Made by a program: the position numbers and the translations under genes
Notes under the pieces: model-generated
Seen by the model: only the letters and a program-made list of their open reading frames with translations
What the model was told of the DNA's origin: nothing
Database searches by the model: none
Part shown: positions 18,602 to 27,624 of the stretch, piece after piece
Position numbering within the stretch: the stretch's first letter is position 1
Layout: every line of letters starts with the position of its first letter
Source: Pseudoalteromonas sp. EB27
GTDB taxonomy: Bacteria > Pseudomonadota > Gammaproteobacteria > Enterobacterales > Alteromonadaceae
Length of the DNA: 64,000 bases
Direction: 5' to 3'
NCBI RefSeq assembly: GCF_001974875.1
Contig: NZ_MTQD01000012.1
Location: 121,819 to 185,818, forward strand

Positions 18602-19909
18602 ATGTATCGAGTTGTTAATAAGCAGGCGTTAGTAAAGCGCCTGTTTATCTATTTTTTACCCTTACTATTAATTGGTGTGCTGGTTGGCGCGCCATTTTTG
18701 CTTTTATTTTTAGGATCTTTTTCCCTCCTTATTTGGCACTACCATCAACTTTATCGTTTGAGCGATTGGCTACTTAATCAACGTAGCTTTAATCCACCAG
18801 AGGGCGAGGGTGCATGGGAGCAAGTGTTTGAAGGTATTTATCATCTGCAGCACCGTAATCGTAAAAAACGTAATGAGCTTGCTGATTTAATTCGTCGCTT
18901 TCGCGATGGAGCTGAAGCAGTACCTGATGCGGTTGTGGTATTACAAAACGATTTAAGTATTGTGTGGTGTAATCAATTAGCGCTTAAAGTGCTTGGCCTG
19001 CAGTGGCCAACCGATCATGGTCAGCGTCTTGATAATTTAATTCGCGAACCTAAGTTTGCTAAATACATGCACAAAGGCGAGTTTGATGATGCGCTTGAGC
19101 TGGATAATGGTCATAGCGTTGAACAGGTACTTGAGTTTAGGGTAATGCCTTATGCAAGCACGCAACTTATGGTTGTTGTGCGTGATGTAACGCGCTTAAA
19201 ACAGCTAGAACAGATGCGTAAAGACTTTGTAGCCAATGTGTCACATGAACTACGTACGCCGCTTACAGTGGTTACAGGGTATCTTGAGATGATGGATGGT
19301 GACATGATGCCGCCGCCAGCAATGTGGAACAAAGCGCAAAATACCATGCTTGAACAATGTAAGCGCATGGATAGCTTAGTCAGCCAGTTACTATCGCTTT
19401 CACGTATTGAGGGTGCACGGCGTCAAGACAACGATAAAGCTATAAACGTACCGCAATTACTTGGTTATATTCACACTGAAGCAAATTCAATTAACCAAGA
19501 CAAAGGCCATGAGCTTATTTTCGATATTGATAAAACCCTTGATATTAAAGGCTCTGAGGATGAACTGCGTAGTGCGTTTTCTAATTTAGTATTTAACGCG
19601 ATTCATTACACAAAACCCGGTGGCAAAGTGGAAGTATGTTGGCAACGCAAAAACAATAAAGCATGTTTTAGTGTTACCGATAATGGTGATGGTATTGCGC
19701 CTGAGCATATTAACCGTTTAACTGAGCGTTTTTATCGTGTTGATAAAGCCCGCAGCAGAACAACAGGTGGCTCAGGTTTAGGGCTTGCGATTACAAAACA
19801 TGTACTAACGCGCCACGATAGTAAATTAAATATTAGTAGTGAAGTTAACAAAGGTTCGTGTTTTTCTTTTGAATTTTCAATAGATAAGATAGTTTCGCTA
19901 GCTAAGTAA
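18602..19909 (+). CDS. phoR: Phosphate regulon sensor kinase PhoR
   Basis: A 435-residue membrane-bound histidine kinase. Two closely spaced hydrophobic segments (14-30 and 31-48) form the membrane hairpin with no periplasmic domain. A PAS domain (about 105-195) follows, then HisKA with H215 in NVSHELRTPLT and an HATPase with the G-box SGLGLAI. PhoR controls PhoB phosphorylation, with phosphate status read through the Pst/PhoU complex rather than directly. AAGGT lies 11 bases before the ATG. The pair phoB-phoR is followed by pstS. Confidence 0.95.
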   Translation: MYRVVNKQALVKRLFIYFLPLLLIGVLVGAPFLLLFLGSFSLLIWHYHQLYRLSDWLLNQRSFNPPEGEGAWEQVFEGIYHLQHRNRKKRNELADLIRRFRDGAEAVPDAVVVLQNDLSIVWCNQLALKVLGLQWPTDHGQRLDNLIREPKFAKYMHKGEFDDALELDNGHSVEQVLEFRVMPYASTQLMVVVRDVTRLKQLEQMRKDFVANVSHELRTPLTVVTGYLEMMDGDMMPPPAMWNKAQNTMLEQCKRMDSLVSQLLSLSRIEGARRQDNDKAINVPQLLGYIHTEANSINQDKGHELIFDIDKTLDIKGSEDELRSAFSNLVFNAIHYTKPGGKVEVCWQRKNNKACFSVTDNGDGIAPEHINRLTERFYRVDKARSRTTGGSGLGLAITKHVLTRHDSKLNISSEVNKGSCFSFEFSIDKIVSLAK

Positions 19910-19924
19910 TTAGGCTGAAAAGCA

Positions 19925-19964
19925 AAGTCATAAAAGTGTCATTTAAGAGTAATGTAACTGTCAT
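19925..19964 (+). promoter_or_regulatory. Extended Pho box upstream of pstS
   Basis: Four half-sites in an exact 11-base register: AAGTCAT (19925), GTGTCAT (19936), a degenerate GAGTAAT (19947) and CTGTCAT (19958). This is a double Pho box about 60 bases before pstS and predicts strong PhoB-dependent induction. Confidence 0.85.
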
Positions 19965-20024
19965 GTACTCACTTTAGAGTGGGCAGCAGTTAGAAAATGG
20001 GACGAACAAACCGGAGAACCCTAC

Positions 20025-20993
20025 ATGAAATTTAAAAACTTAGTTGCCGCAATGGGTGTGGCTGTTACAACTTTCGTATCTGCACAAGCAGTTGCTTTAG
20101 ACCAAGATATTCCTGAGTATCAAAAAATTAGTGGTGTATCAGGTAACTTCTCATCAGTAGGTTCTGACACTTTAGCCAACATGATGACGTTCTGGGCTGA
20201 AGAGTACAAACGTATTTACCCAAATGTAAATATTCAAATTCAAGCGGCAGGTTCTTCTACTGCGCCACCGGCACTTACCGAAGGTACAGCTAACCTAGGT
20301 CCAATGAGCCGTAAAATGAAATCTAAAGAAATCGAAGCGTTCGAAAAACGTTACGGTTACAAACCAACAGAAGTACGTGTAGCTATTGATGCACTTGCAG
20401 TATTTGTACATAAAGATAATCCAATTGAAGGTCTTCGTATTGATCAAGTAGATGCGATTTTTTCATCTACTCGTAAATGTGGCGCATCAGAGCAAGTTAA
20501 CCGTTGGAGCGATGTTGGTTTAACAGGTGACTGGGCAGCTAAAGACGTTCAACTTTACGGACGTAACTCAGTATCAGGTACTTACGGTTACTTTAAAAAG
20601 AAAGCACTGTGTAAAGGTGATTTCCGTAATAACGTAAATGAGCAACCAGGCTCTGCATCGGTAGTACAGTCAATTTCATCTTCATTAAATGCAATTGGTT
20701 ACTCTGGTATCGGTTATAAAACATCGGGCGTACGTACAGTACCGCTTGCTAAAAAAGGCGATAACTTTGTTGATGCAACACTTGATAACGTTGCACAAGG
20801 TAAATATCCGCTATCGCGCTTTTTATATGTTTATGTGAATAAACACCCGAATAAGCCGCTATCACCTATGGAAGAACAATTTTTAAGAATGGTACTTTCA
20901 AAAGATGGTCAGCAAATTGTAGAAAAAGATGGTTATGTACCTCTTTCTGCAAAGCTAGTAAAAACAGAACTTAAAAAGCTTGGTTTAAATTAA
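20025..20993 (+). CDS. pstS: PstS-family phosphate-binding periplasmic protein
   Basis: A 322-residue high-affinity phosphate-binding protein. It has a signal peptide (1-24, ending AQAVA), then the phosphate-cradle signature [24 protein letters not shown] and [18 protein letters not shown] precedes the ATG. Its gene is controlled by the Pho boxes at 19925-19964 and is closed by its own terminator at 21010-21037. The permease genes pstCAB are not next to it, so this is an unlinked or additional PstS that must work with a transporter encoded elsewhere. Confidence 0.92.
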   Translation: MKFKNLVAAMGVAVTTFVSAQAVALDQDIPEYQKISGVSGNFSSVGSDTLANMMTFWAEEYKRIYPNVNIQIQAAGSSTAPPALTEGTANLGPMSRKMKSKEIEAFEKRYGYKPTEVRVAIDALAVFVHKDNPIEGLRIDQVDAIFSSTRKCGASEQVNRWSDVGLTGDWAAKDVQLYGRNSVSGTYGYFKKKALCKGDFRNNVNEQPGSASVVQSISSSLNAIGYSGIGYKTSGVRTVPLAKKGDNFVDATLDNVAQGKYPLSRFLYVYVNKHPNKPLSPMEEQFLRMVLSKDGQQIVEKDGYVPLSAKLVKTELKKLGLN

Positions 20994-21009
20994 GAAACTA
21001 TAAGCAATA

Positions 21010-21037
21010 AAAAACCGCTCACTGAGCGGTTTTTTTG
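21010..21037 (+). terminator. Rho-independent terminator after pstS
   Basis: Stem AAACCGCTC / GAGCGGTTT with a short loop and a seven-T run. Confidence 0.92.
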
Positions 21038-21063
21038 TGTCTAAAACTAAAAACTTTAAGGAA

Positions 21064-21300
21064 TTAAATATTACCTAATTTTTCGGCTTGTACTTTACAC
21101 TGATTGTAGCTCTCAACACATTTACCAGAGCATACTTGTTGCTTTAAGCTATCAGTTGTTGTTTGCTGTTCACATGTACTTTCACATTGGTAATTTTGTT
21201 GAGCACACTGATTCATTTCAGGGTTTTCAACTTGGTTTTGGCAACCTACTAATAGTGCAAAAGTAAGGGCGACTACGCTTGTTTTTATTAAAGTGTGCAT
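21064..21300 (-). CDS. Small cysteine-rich lipoprotein
   Basis: A 78-residue predicted lipoprotein with signal peptide and lipobox LLVGC, so Cys20 is the lipidated residue. The mature part is short, Gln-rich and has six further Cys, several in CxxxC spacing (CESTC, CSGKC), which suggests disulfide bonds or metal binding in the periplasm. I do not recognise a named family. It lies 33 bases before panC on the same strand and may be transcribed from the pan operon. Confidence 0.75.
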   Translation of the reverse strand: MHTLIKTSVVALTFALLVGCQNQVENPEMNQCAQQNYQCESTCEQQTTTDSLKQQVCSGKCVESYNQCKVQAEKLGNI

Positions 21301-21333
21301 GCTTCTTATCCTTAAAATGGAGTCGCAATAATA

Positions 21334-22182
21334 TTAAATTTCGACTTGAATATTGTCGATCAATCTAACACCACCAAAATAGGCTGCGGCTAAAATAACA
21401 AATTGAGTATCTTCGATTGTAGCAGTTTTTAATGTATCTCGTTGAGCAATCTCAAAATAGTCTGGCTTTAGGCCTGCTTGCTCTAAACTTTGTTTAGCTA
21501 AGCTTTCAAGTTTTACGAAGTCTTTTTCGCCACTTTTAAGTTGCTCAGCGCATGTATTAAGTGCTTTGAATAATACGGTTGCTGTCGCTTTTTGCTCGTT
21601 CGATAAGTAACCATTACGCGAGCTCATAGCAAGGCCAGAAACTTCTCGCATTGTAGGTACACCAATAACTTCAACCGGAATTGATAAGTCGCGTGCCATG
21701 GTTTTAATTACTTGCAGTTGCTGAAAATCTTTTTCACCAAAGCAGGCGTAGTCTGGTTGTACAAGGTTAAATAACTTAGTCACTATTGTAGCAACGCCTC
21801 TGAAGTGGCCAGGACGTGAGCCACCGCAATAGCCTAATGAAATATCAGGCACATCTACAAAGCTTTGTGCACCAAGTCCATTTGGATAGATTGTATCTAC
21901 ACTTGGAGTAAACACAATATCAGTGCCTAGTTCAGCAAGGCCTTGCTTGTCTTCATTTAGCGTACGAGGATAGTTATCTAAATCTTCGTTAGCACCAAAT
22001 TGCATTGGGTTAACAAAAATACTCACAACGACTTTATCGGCTAAGTTTTTTGCTTTTTCTACTAGCGAAAAATGCCCACGGTGCAAGTTGCCCATCGTTG
22101 GCACAAGTGCCACGCTAAGACCAGCTTGGCGCCATGCTTTAATTTGACTACGTAACGATCTAATTTCAGTAATTGACTGCAT
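21334..22182 (-). CDS. panC: Pantothenate synthetase
   Basis: ATP-dependent condensation of pantoate with beta-alanine, the last step of pantothenate (vitamin B5) synthesis. 282 residues. The nucleotide-binding motifs [12 protein letters not shown] and SSRNGYL and the pantoate-site region [13 protein letters not shown] are present. Its ATG overlaps the panB stop codon (TAATG), so translation is coupled. It is the last biosynthetic gene of the pcnB-folK-panB-panC cluster. Confidence 0.96.
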   Translation of the reverse strand: MQSITEIRSLRSQIKAWRQAGLSVALVPTMGNLHRGHFSLVEKAKNLADKVVVSIFVNPMQFGANEDLDNYPRTLNEDKQGLAELGTDIVFTPSVDTIYPNGLGAQSFVDVPDISLGYCGGSRPGHFRGVATIVTKLFNLVQPDYACFGEKDFQQLQVIKTMARDLSIPVEVIGVPTMREVSGLAMSSRNGYLSNEQKATATVLFKALNTCAEQLKSGEKDFVKLESLAKQSLEQAGLKPDYFEIAQRDTLKTATIEDTQFVILAAAYFGGVRLIDNIQVEI

Positions 22183-22976
22183 TATTTAAACTCGTGTTCA
22201 GCGCTTGGAAATGCGCCATTTTTAACGTCTGTACAATACTTTTGAACGGCTGCAGGCATATTGCCTGTTTCGAGCAAAAAGTTTTTAGAAAATTTAGGAA
22301 TGTAACCTGCGGAAATACCAACAAGGTCATGCATTACCAGTATTTGGCCATCAGTTAGGCTACCAGCACCAATACCAATAGTTGGGATACTTAGAGCGTC
22401 TGTAATGCGTTTAGCCAATGCACTTGGAATACATTCAAGTACTAATAATTGTGCACCAGCGGCTTCTAGGGCTTTTGCATCATCAATCATTTTTTGTGCT
22501 TTGTCTTCTTCGCGACCTTGTATTTTAAAGCCACCAAATACATGTACTGACTGTGGTGTAAGGCCTAAATGCCCGCAAACTGGAATACCTTGTTGAGTAA
22601 GCGTTTTAATGCTCTCGTAAAGCCATTCTCCGCCTTCAAGCTTAATCATGTTTGCGCCAGCGCGCATAAGTTCAGCTGCATTTTTACAAGTATCACTTAC
22701 GCTTGAGTAGGTCATAAACGGTAAGTCAGCAATTACAAATAATTCGCGACTACCGGCGCGTACACAGCGGGTATGATATGCAATATCTTGATTGGTTACG
22801 CCAAGGGTGTCATCGCCGCCTTGTAGTACCATACCCAAAGAGTCACCCACTAAAATAACTTCAACGCCGTTATCATGAAATAACTTTGCAAAACTAGCGT
22901 CGTAGGCTGTTAATGCAGTAATTTTGCTATTTTCTGCTTTCATTTTATTTAAAGTAGAAACGGTTATTTTAGACAT
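22182..22976 (-). CDS. panB: 3-methyl-2-oxobutanoate hydroxymethyltransferase
   Basis: Transfers a hydroxymethyl group from methylene-tetrahydrofolate to alpha-ketoisovalerate, giving ketopantoate. 264 residues. The ligand region [13 protein letters not shown], the metal-binding [11 protein letters not shown] and the later [11 protein letters not shown] are intact. It lies between folK and panC, so the folate gene and the folate-using pantothenate enzyme share an operon, as in Escherichia coli. Confidence 0.96.
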   Translation of the reverse strand: MSKITVSTLNKMKAENSKITALTAYDASFAKLFHDNGVEVILVGDSLGMVLQGGDDTLGVTNQDIAYHTRCVRAGSRELFVIADLPFMTYSSVSDTCKNAAELMRAGANMIKLEGGEWLYESIKTLTQQGIPVCGHLGLTPQSVHVFGGFKIQGREEDKAQKMIDDAKALEAAGAQLLVLECIPSALAKRITDALSIPTIGIGAGSLTDGQILVMHDLVGISAGYIPKFSKNFLLETGNMPAAVQKYCTDVKNGAFPSAEHEFK

Positions 22977-23006
22977 AATATCCTCGCAGGCAAAAGCCTA
23001 GGTTAA

Positions 23007-23492
23007 TTACAGAGGTAATTGTTGTAAGTCGTTGAGCGGTAAATTACTTGCAATGGTTTTTAATGCAACGCCGCTAGGTAAAATAAGTTCAGGTGCAAGC
23101 TCTAATAGCGGATAAACCACAAACTCGCGATCACTTAAACCATAATGAGGCACGGTTAAGCGCGCCGTATTTATAATTTGATCACCAAATAATAGAGTAT
23201 CTATATCAAGAGTGCGTGGACCCCAACGCTCAGCTTTTCTTACTCGACCATGCTCAAGCTCAATGCTTTGTGTTAAATCAAGCAATTGCTCTGGCTTAAG
23301 GGTCGTTTTAATACACGCTACTGCATTGATATAGTCAGGTTGATCTTGTGGGCCCATAGGCTTACTAGCATAGTAATGCGATACGCTTATAAATTCACAA
23401 TTGGGCAGCTTTTTAAGCGCGATTACCGCGTTATCAAGCTGCTCTTTTGGTGAGTTTAGGTTGGCACCTAAACCCAAATAAACACAGTACAT
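23007..23492 (-). CDS. folK: HPPK, 6-hydroxymethyl-7,8-dihydropterin pyrophosphokinase
   Basis: Pyrophosphorylates 6-hydroxymethyl-dihydropterin in folate synthesis. With the ATG at 23492 the protein has 161 residues and begins MYCVYLGLGANL, the normal HPPK start. A longer frame to 23549 overlaps pcnB and was not used. The signature RWGPRTLDIDTLLFG carries the metal-binding Asp pair. The start lies four bases after the pcnB stop, so expression is probably coupled to pcnB. Confidence 0.94.
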   Translation of the reverse strand: MYCVYLGLGANLNSPKEQLDNAVIALKKLPNCEFISVSHYYASKPMGPQDQPDYINAVACIKTTLKPEQLLDLTQSIELEHGRVRKAERWGPRTLDIDTLLFGDQIINTARLTVPHYGLSDREFVVYPLLELAPELILPSGVALKTIASNLPLNDLQQLPL

Positions 23493-23496
23493 GTTA

Positions 23497-24876
23497 TTAC
23501 TCAGCTGGCTTTTTAGTAGGTCGACGGCGTCTTCGCGGCTTAGGACCACCTTGATGACCTAAGTTTTTAACCATCTCTTTTTGGCCGTTTATATCTTGGC
23601 CTAAGTATTGTGTCCACCACTGGGCAAGCTCAGTATGCTGTGTTTCGCCTGCGTCTACGCGTAAGAGTAAAAAGTCGTAGGCGGCTTTGAAGCGAGGTTG
23701 CTGCGTTAGTCTGTAAGCACGTTGGCCTGCGCGTTTATCTAAGCGGTGCTGAATATGCCAAATATCGCGGGCGCCTAGAGTAAAGCGTTTAGGAACCGCA
23801 ATGTGTTGTGAGTTATCGCTGAGTACTTTATTCATTGCTTGTGCGAAAGCGTCGTATTCTGCAAGTTGCTCTTGGCTTTGAATCTTTTTAGTACGTTCAA
23901 GCAGCGGAAACCAAAGTAGTGCGGCAAAAATAAACGCGGGTGTTACTTTTTTATCAGCATTAATGCGCTTGTCAGTATTTTGAAACATTTGCTGAATAAG
24001 CGTGTGTTCTAAGCCACTTGGGTTTTTATCTAAGATTTTATCAAGCTCAGGAAACAGTGAGCGGAATAAGCCGTATTTACGCAGCATTAAAAAGTTAGCT
24101 TCGGCCTTGCCGTTTAAAAACAGCTTAAGAATTTCTTCAAATAAACGTGCTGGCGGAATGTTATCAAGTAAACTTGCAAGCTCGCTAATTGGCTTTTCAC
24201 TTTTAGGCGCAATGCTCATATCAAGTTTAGTAGCAAAGCGAACTGCACGTAACATACGAACAGGGTCTTCGCGGTAACGCGTTTCAGGGTCGCCGATTAG
24301 CTCAATTTGTTTAGCTTTAATTGCCGCTAAGCCGTTGGCGTAATCGTGAATACTAAAATCTTTGATTGAGTAATAAAGTGCATTGATTGAAAAGTCGCGG
24401 CGCTCTGCATCTTCTTCAATACTGCCAAATACGTTGTCACGTAGTAATTGGCCTTCATCGCTTGATTGGCTTATTTGATTTTTGTCTTCTTGCGCTTCGT
24501 GATGGCCACGCATAGTCGCCACTTCAATAATTTCACGGCCAAATACAATATGTGCTAAGCGGAAGCGACGGCCAATAAGGCGACAGTTTCTAAATAGTTT
24601 TTTTACTTGATCTGGCGTTGCGTTAGTAACTACGTCAAAATCTTTTGGCTGTTGGCCTAACAATATATCGCGAATACAACCACCAACAAGGTAGGCATCG
24701 TAGCCACCGTCTTTTAAGCGGTATAATACTTTGATTGCATTTGGGCTAAATTGTTTGCGAGAAATACCATGCTCACCACGAGTGACAACAATAGGTTCAC
24801 TGCTTACAGAAGCGCTTTCGGCACTGGTATTCGGGCCGATTATTTGTCGGCAAAATTGAAAAAGCTTGGAAATAAT
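23497..24876 (-). CDS. pcnB: Poly(A) polymerase I, with probable AUU start
   Basis: Adds 3' poly(A) tails that mark RNA for decay. The nucleotidyltransferase core has VGGCIRDILLG followed by catalytic D79 and D81 in KDFDVVTNAT, then RRDFSINALYY. The C terminus is basic (PRRRRRPTKK). No ATG, GTG, TTG or CTG occurs in frame between the upstream stop near 24950 and the internal TTG at 24663, which lies downstream of VGGCIRD and so cannot be the start. An ATT at 24874-24876 has AGGAGA six bases before it. It gives 459 residues with FCR at 8-10, in register with E. coli PcnB, whose start is known to be AUU. The start call is an inference from this pattern. It heads the operon pcnB-folK-panB-panC. 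Confidence 0.9.
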   Translation of the reverse strand: MISKLFQFCRQIIGPNTSAESASVSSEPIVVTRGEHGISRKQFSPNAIKVLYRLKDGGYDAYLVGGCIRDILLGQQPKDFDVVTNATPDQVKKLFRNCRLIGRRFRLAHIVFGREIIEVATMRGHHEAQEDKNQISQSSDEGQLLRDNVFGSIEEDAERRDFSINALYYSIKDFSIHDYANGLAAIKAKQIELIGDPETRYREDPVRMLRAVRFATKLDMSIAPKSEKPISELASLLDNIPPARLFEEILKLFLNGKAEANFLMLRKYGLFRSLFPELDKILDKNPSGLEHTLIQQMFQNTDKRINADKKVTPAFIFAALLWFPLLERTKKIQSQEQLAEYDAFAQAMNKVLSDNSQHIAVPKRFTLGARDIWHIQHRLDKRAGQRAYRLTQQPRFKAAYDFLLLRVDAGETQHTELAQWWTQYLGQDINGQKEMVKNLGHQGGPKPRRRRRPTKKPAE

Positions 24877-25056
24877 AGTCTGTCTCCTAGAAGGTGTGAT
24901 TGACTCTGCATCGCAATCAAAAGTTACAGCAAATAAGGCGGTTATAGCCCAGTACTAGCTGTTTGACGTAATTAGCATATATTTAGGCGGCTATCATATA
25001 CCAGCAGGGTTTAAAAATTAAGTTGATGTGTTGAAATTAAGCCGTTTTTAGCTATT

Positions 25057-26001
25057 TTATTTACTTAAATGTGTAAATTGGACTTTCTGACTACGTGGAT
25101 GCTGAGAAATTTGTATTTCGGATACTTGTGGTACCTGTTTTAAGCTAAAGTTTTTAATTCCCCAAGCGATTAATTGTTCAATATTTAAATCGATTAAATC
25201 AGCTATAACAGGCAACCCTAAAAACTCAAATGCACTAATTAAAGCTGGCTTTGGATTTTGTTTGCTAATGGCGGGAGCATAGTTTTGTTTAGATAATTTG
25301 AAACCAGGCTTGGCAACCGCTAAAGGTAAATGAGCAAATTCAGGCACAGGGCTATTTAGTTGTTTAAACAAACTAATTTGCCTTGCGGTTGGCTCAATTA
25401 AATCAGCGCCTCTTACAATTCGATTAATCCCTTGATCAATATCATCGACGACCACAACAAGTTGATATGCAAATAAGTCATCGCTGCGTTTAATTAAGTA
25501 ATCTTCATGGGAAAGGGCGCTATTTACTGTTATATCACCTTGAATTAAATCATTAAATTGAGTAGTTGGATGTTGCTGAACTAAGCGAAGCGCACCGGAC
25601 TCCGTATTATGGCTAAGTGCTTGGCAATGCCCTTGATAAATACCGCCAATGGCTTTTATTTGTTTGCGAGTACAAGTGCAACCATAAACAAGCTTTTGTT
25701 TTAAAAGTGAGTGGGTAATATCTTGGTATAAAGGCAGACGCTGCGTTTGATATACAACAGGTTCGTCCCAGTGAAGGGCGTAGGCATGTAAGGTATTCAG
25801 AATATCGGAGTCGGCGTTTTTAACCACGCGCGTAGTGTCAATGTCTTCTATACGAACTAACCAATCTCCTTGGTTAGCTTTTGCATCTAGATAACTACCC
25901 ACAGCCGCTACAAGTGAGCCAAAATGTAATGGCCCAGAAGGAGACGGTGCAAAACGACCGCGATATTTACGCATAGGCGCAGTAACGGCTGTAGGAGACA
26001 T
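25057..26001 (-). CDS. gluQ: Glutamyl-Q tRNA(Asp) synthetase
   Basis: Attaches glutamate to the queuosine base of tRNA(Asp). A 314-residue paralogue of the glutamyl-tRNA synthetase catalytic domain without the anticodon-binding part. It has the HIGH-like motif FAPSPSGPLHFGSL, the Zn-binding cysteines in YGCTCTRKQ with a later GHC, and the KMSKS-like KLSKQN. It lies 20 bases after dksA, the usual dksA-gluQ pair. The start may be the ATG at 26001 or the one ten codons later (25974), and neither has a clear ribosome-binding site. Confidence 0.93.
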   Translation of the reverse strand: MSPTAVTAPMRKYRGRFAPSPSGPLHFGSLVAAVGSYLDAKANQGDWLVRIEDIDTTRVVKNADSDILNTLHAYALHWDEPVVYQTQRLPLYQDITHSLLKQKLVYGCTCTRKQIKAIGGIYQGHCQALSHNTESGALRLVQQHPTTQFNDLIQGDITVNSALSHEDYLIKRSDDLFAYQLVVVVDDIDQGINRIVRGADLIEPTARQISLFKQLNSPVPEFAHLPLAVAKPGFKLSKQNYAPAISKQNPKPALISAFEFLGLPVIADLIDLNIEQLIAWGIKNFSLKQVPQVSEIQISQHPRSQKVQFTHLSK

Positions 26002-26021
26002 AACTAATTAATAAGTATTAA

Positions 26022-26465
26022 TTAGCCGCGTCCAGATTGCTTTTCTTTGATTTCTGCAAGTGTTTTGCAGTCTACGCATAAATCGGCAGTAGGACGTGCT
26101 TCTAAGCGACGTATGCCAATTTCGATGCCACAAGACTCACAAAAGCCAAAATCATCTTCTTTAATCAAATTAATTGTTTTTTCAATTTTTTTGATTAATT
26201 TACGTTCGCGGTCACGAGTACGAAGTTCTAACGAGAACTCTTCTTCTTGTGCAGCGCGGTCAACTGGGTCAGGAAAGTTAGCAGCTTCGTCTTGCATGTG
26301 TGATTTAGTACGATCAACTTCGTTACGTAAGTCATTACGCCAAGTTTCTAAAATCGCTCTAAAATGAGCACGTTGTGCATCATTCATGTACTCTTCGCCT
26401 GGTTTTTCTTGGTATGGTTCTAAACCGGCTTGAGCCAATAAACCATGTTTCTTTTGGTCTGGCAT
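26022..26465 (-). CDS. dksA: RNA polymerase-binding transcription factor DksA
   Basis: Works with ppGpp on RNA polymerase through the secondary channel in the stringent response. 147 residues: a long coiled coil (about 30-105) whose tip keeps the two functional aspartates D66 and D69 in [12 protein letters not shown], and a zinc finger with C109, C112, C130 and C133. AGGAGAG precedes the ATG at an ideal distance. The GC-rich discriminator of the rrn P1 promoter at the right edge of this window would be one of its targets. Confidence 0.97.
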   Translation of the reverse strand: MPDQKKHGLLAQAGLEPYQEKPGEEYMNDAQRAHFRAILETWRNDLRNEVDRTKSHMQDEAANFPDPVDRAAQEEEFSLELRTRDRERKLIKKIEKTINLIKEDDFGFCESCGIEIGIRRLEARPTADLCVDCKTLAEIKEKQSGRG

Positions 26466-26781
26466 AACTCTCTCCTAAATCCTTAATTTAATGCCTCAGC
26501 ATTAGCCGGCGGTATAAATAACAGAATCTTATACCCTAGGCAAATTTATTTTTAATTAATCGAATTAGCTTCAACCATGCTTACTGAGTAAAAAGTGTAT
26601 TAATAGTTTATTTACACTTTTAATTAATTCACATATTCGCTTTCTAAAACTTGCCTTGTTATGTGGGCAAAAGCTTTAAAAACAAGTTAATTTTTATAAT
26701 TCACTTTTTATAACTTTCTTTAATTTGAGTACTTTGCTTATTTTGCAGATTACGCTTAGTTCAATCCCTTGGTTTAATACA
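26466..26781. promoter_or_regulatory. dksA leader and dksA-sfsA spacer
   Basis: 316 AT-rich bases with no gene. Close to dksA are two small inverted repeats in the probable leader: AATGC / GCATT at 26490-26503 and GGTATAA / TTATACC at 26511-26535. Further left, AAAAGTGTA / TACACTTTT (about 26589-26619) is an A/T-rich hairpin. No certain promoter or terminator was identified. Confidence 0.4.
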
Positions 26782-27501
26782 TTATTGTGCAAATACTATT
26801 TTTTTATGAAGTAAAACTTCATTAGCAGAAATAGTGGCCTTGTATGCTAATACTTCAACGCCGGCTATTATTGCTTGGCTTAATAGCGTGGCGTATTTTT
26901 TATCAATATGCGCAGCTGCACTTACTGTATTTATTCCTTCATGCAAAACAGCGAACAGTAATACTGCTCGGTGGCCTTGTTCGATCATTTCTATTAGTTC
27001 GCGGATATGTTTTTGTCCACGCAGTGTTTGCGCATCAGGAAAGTAGCCTTGTCCGCTTTGTGGTGCATCTTCGCTTAATAATGTGACTGATTTAACTTCT
27101 ACGTAGCAATCAGGCTTATTTTCGTCTGTGAGTAAAAAGTCGATTCTGCTGTTTTCGCTGCCGTACTTTACTTCGCTTTGCAATTGACTGTAGTCGAGTA
27201 GCTCGCTTATCACATTATTGTTTATTGCTTCTTCTACCACTTTATTAGCCACCGCTGTATTTACACAAATAAGCTGCGATAAGTTATTTTGCGTAAGCTC
27301 TAATGAATGCGGGTATTTTCGTTTTGCGTTATCACTTGTTGAATAAAAAGCAGCAAAACCCGGCTCAGCGCATCCCGTCATTTTACCTGTATTAGCACAG
27401 TGGGCGGTAAATTCGCTGCCATCACTTAGTTGTAAATCAGCTAAAAAGCGTTTGTAGCGCTTTAGTAAGGTGGCTGGTTGCAGCGTTGGCGTGTACTTCA
27501 T
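26782..27501 (-). CDS. sfsA: Sugar fermentation stimulation protein homologue
   Basis: A 239-residue SfsA-family protein with the conserved N terminus [22 protein letters not shown], the nuclease-like core SRIDFLL...[10 protein letters not shown] and [18 protein letters not shown]. The family was named for effects on maltose genes and has a restriction-endonuclease-like fold; its true function is uncertain. ATG 27501 was chosen: GGAAG lies five bases before it and the protein starts as in homologues. The frame extends to a TTG at 27513. Confidence 0.92.
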   Translation of the reverse strand: MKYTPTLQPATLLKRYKRFLADLQLSDGSEFTAHCANTGKMTGCAEPGFAAFYSTSDNAKRKYPHSLELTQNNLSQLICVNTAVANKVVEEAINNNVISELLDYSQLQSEVKYGSENSRIDFLLTDENKPDCYVEVKSVTLLSEDAPQSGQGYFPDAQTLRGQKHIRELIEMIEQGHRAVLLFAVLHEGINTVSAAAHIDKKYATLLSQAIIAGVEVLAYKATISANEVLLHKKIVFAQ

Positions 27502-27624
27502 AATAACTTCCAAAGTGTAAATACTGCACAGCAGTGTGATTTATGTTATTTATCTCAAGCTGTTGGGAACTTAAGCGCTCTATAGTAAACTCGGTGGCAC
27601 ATTTAAGTGCAAGGGTATTCTAAC

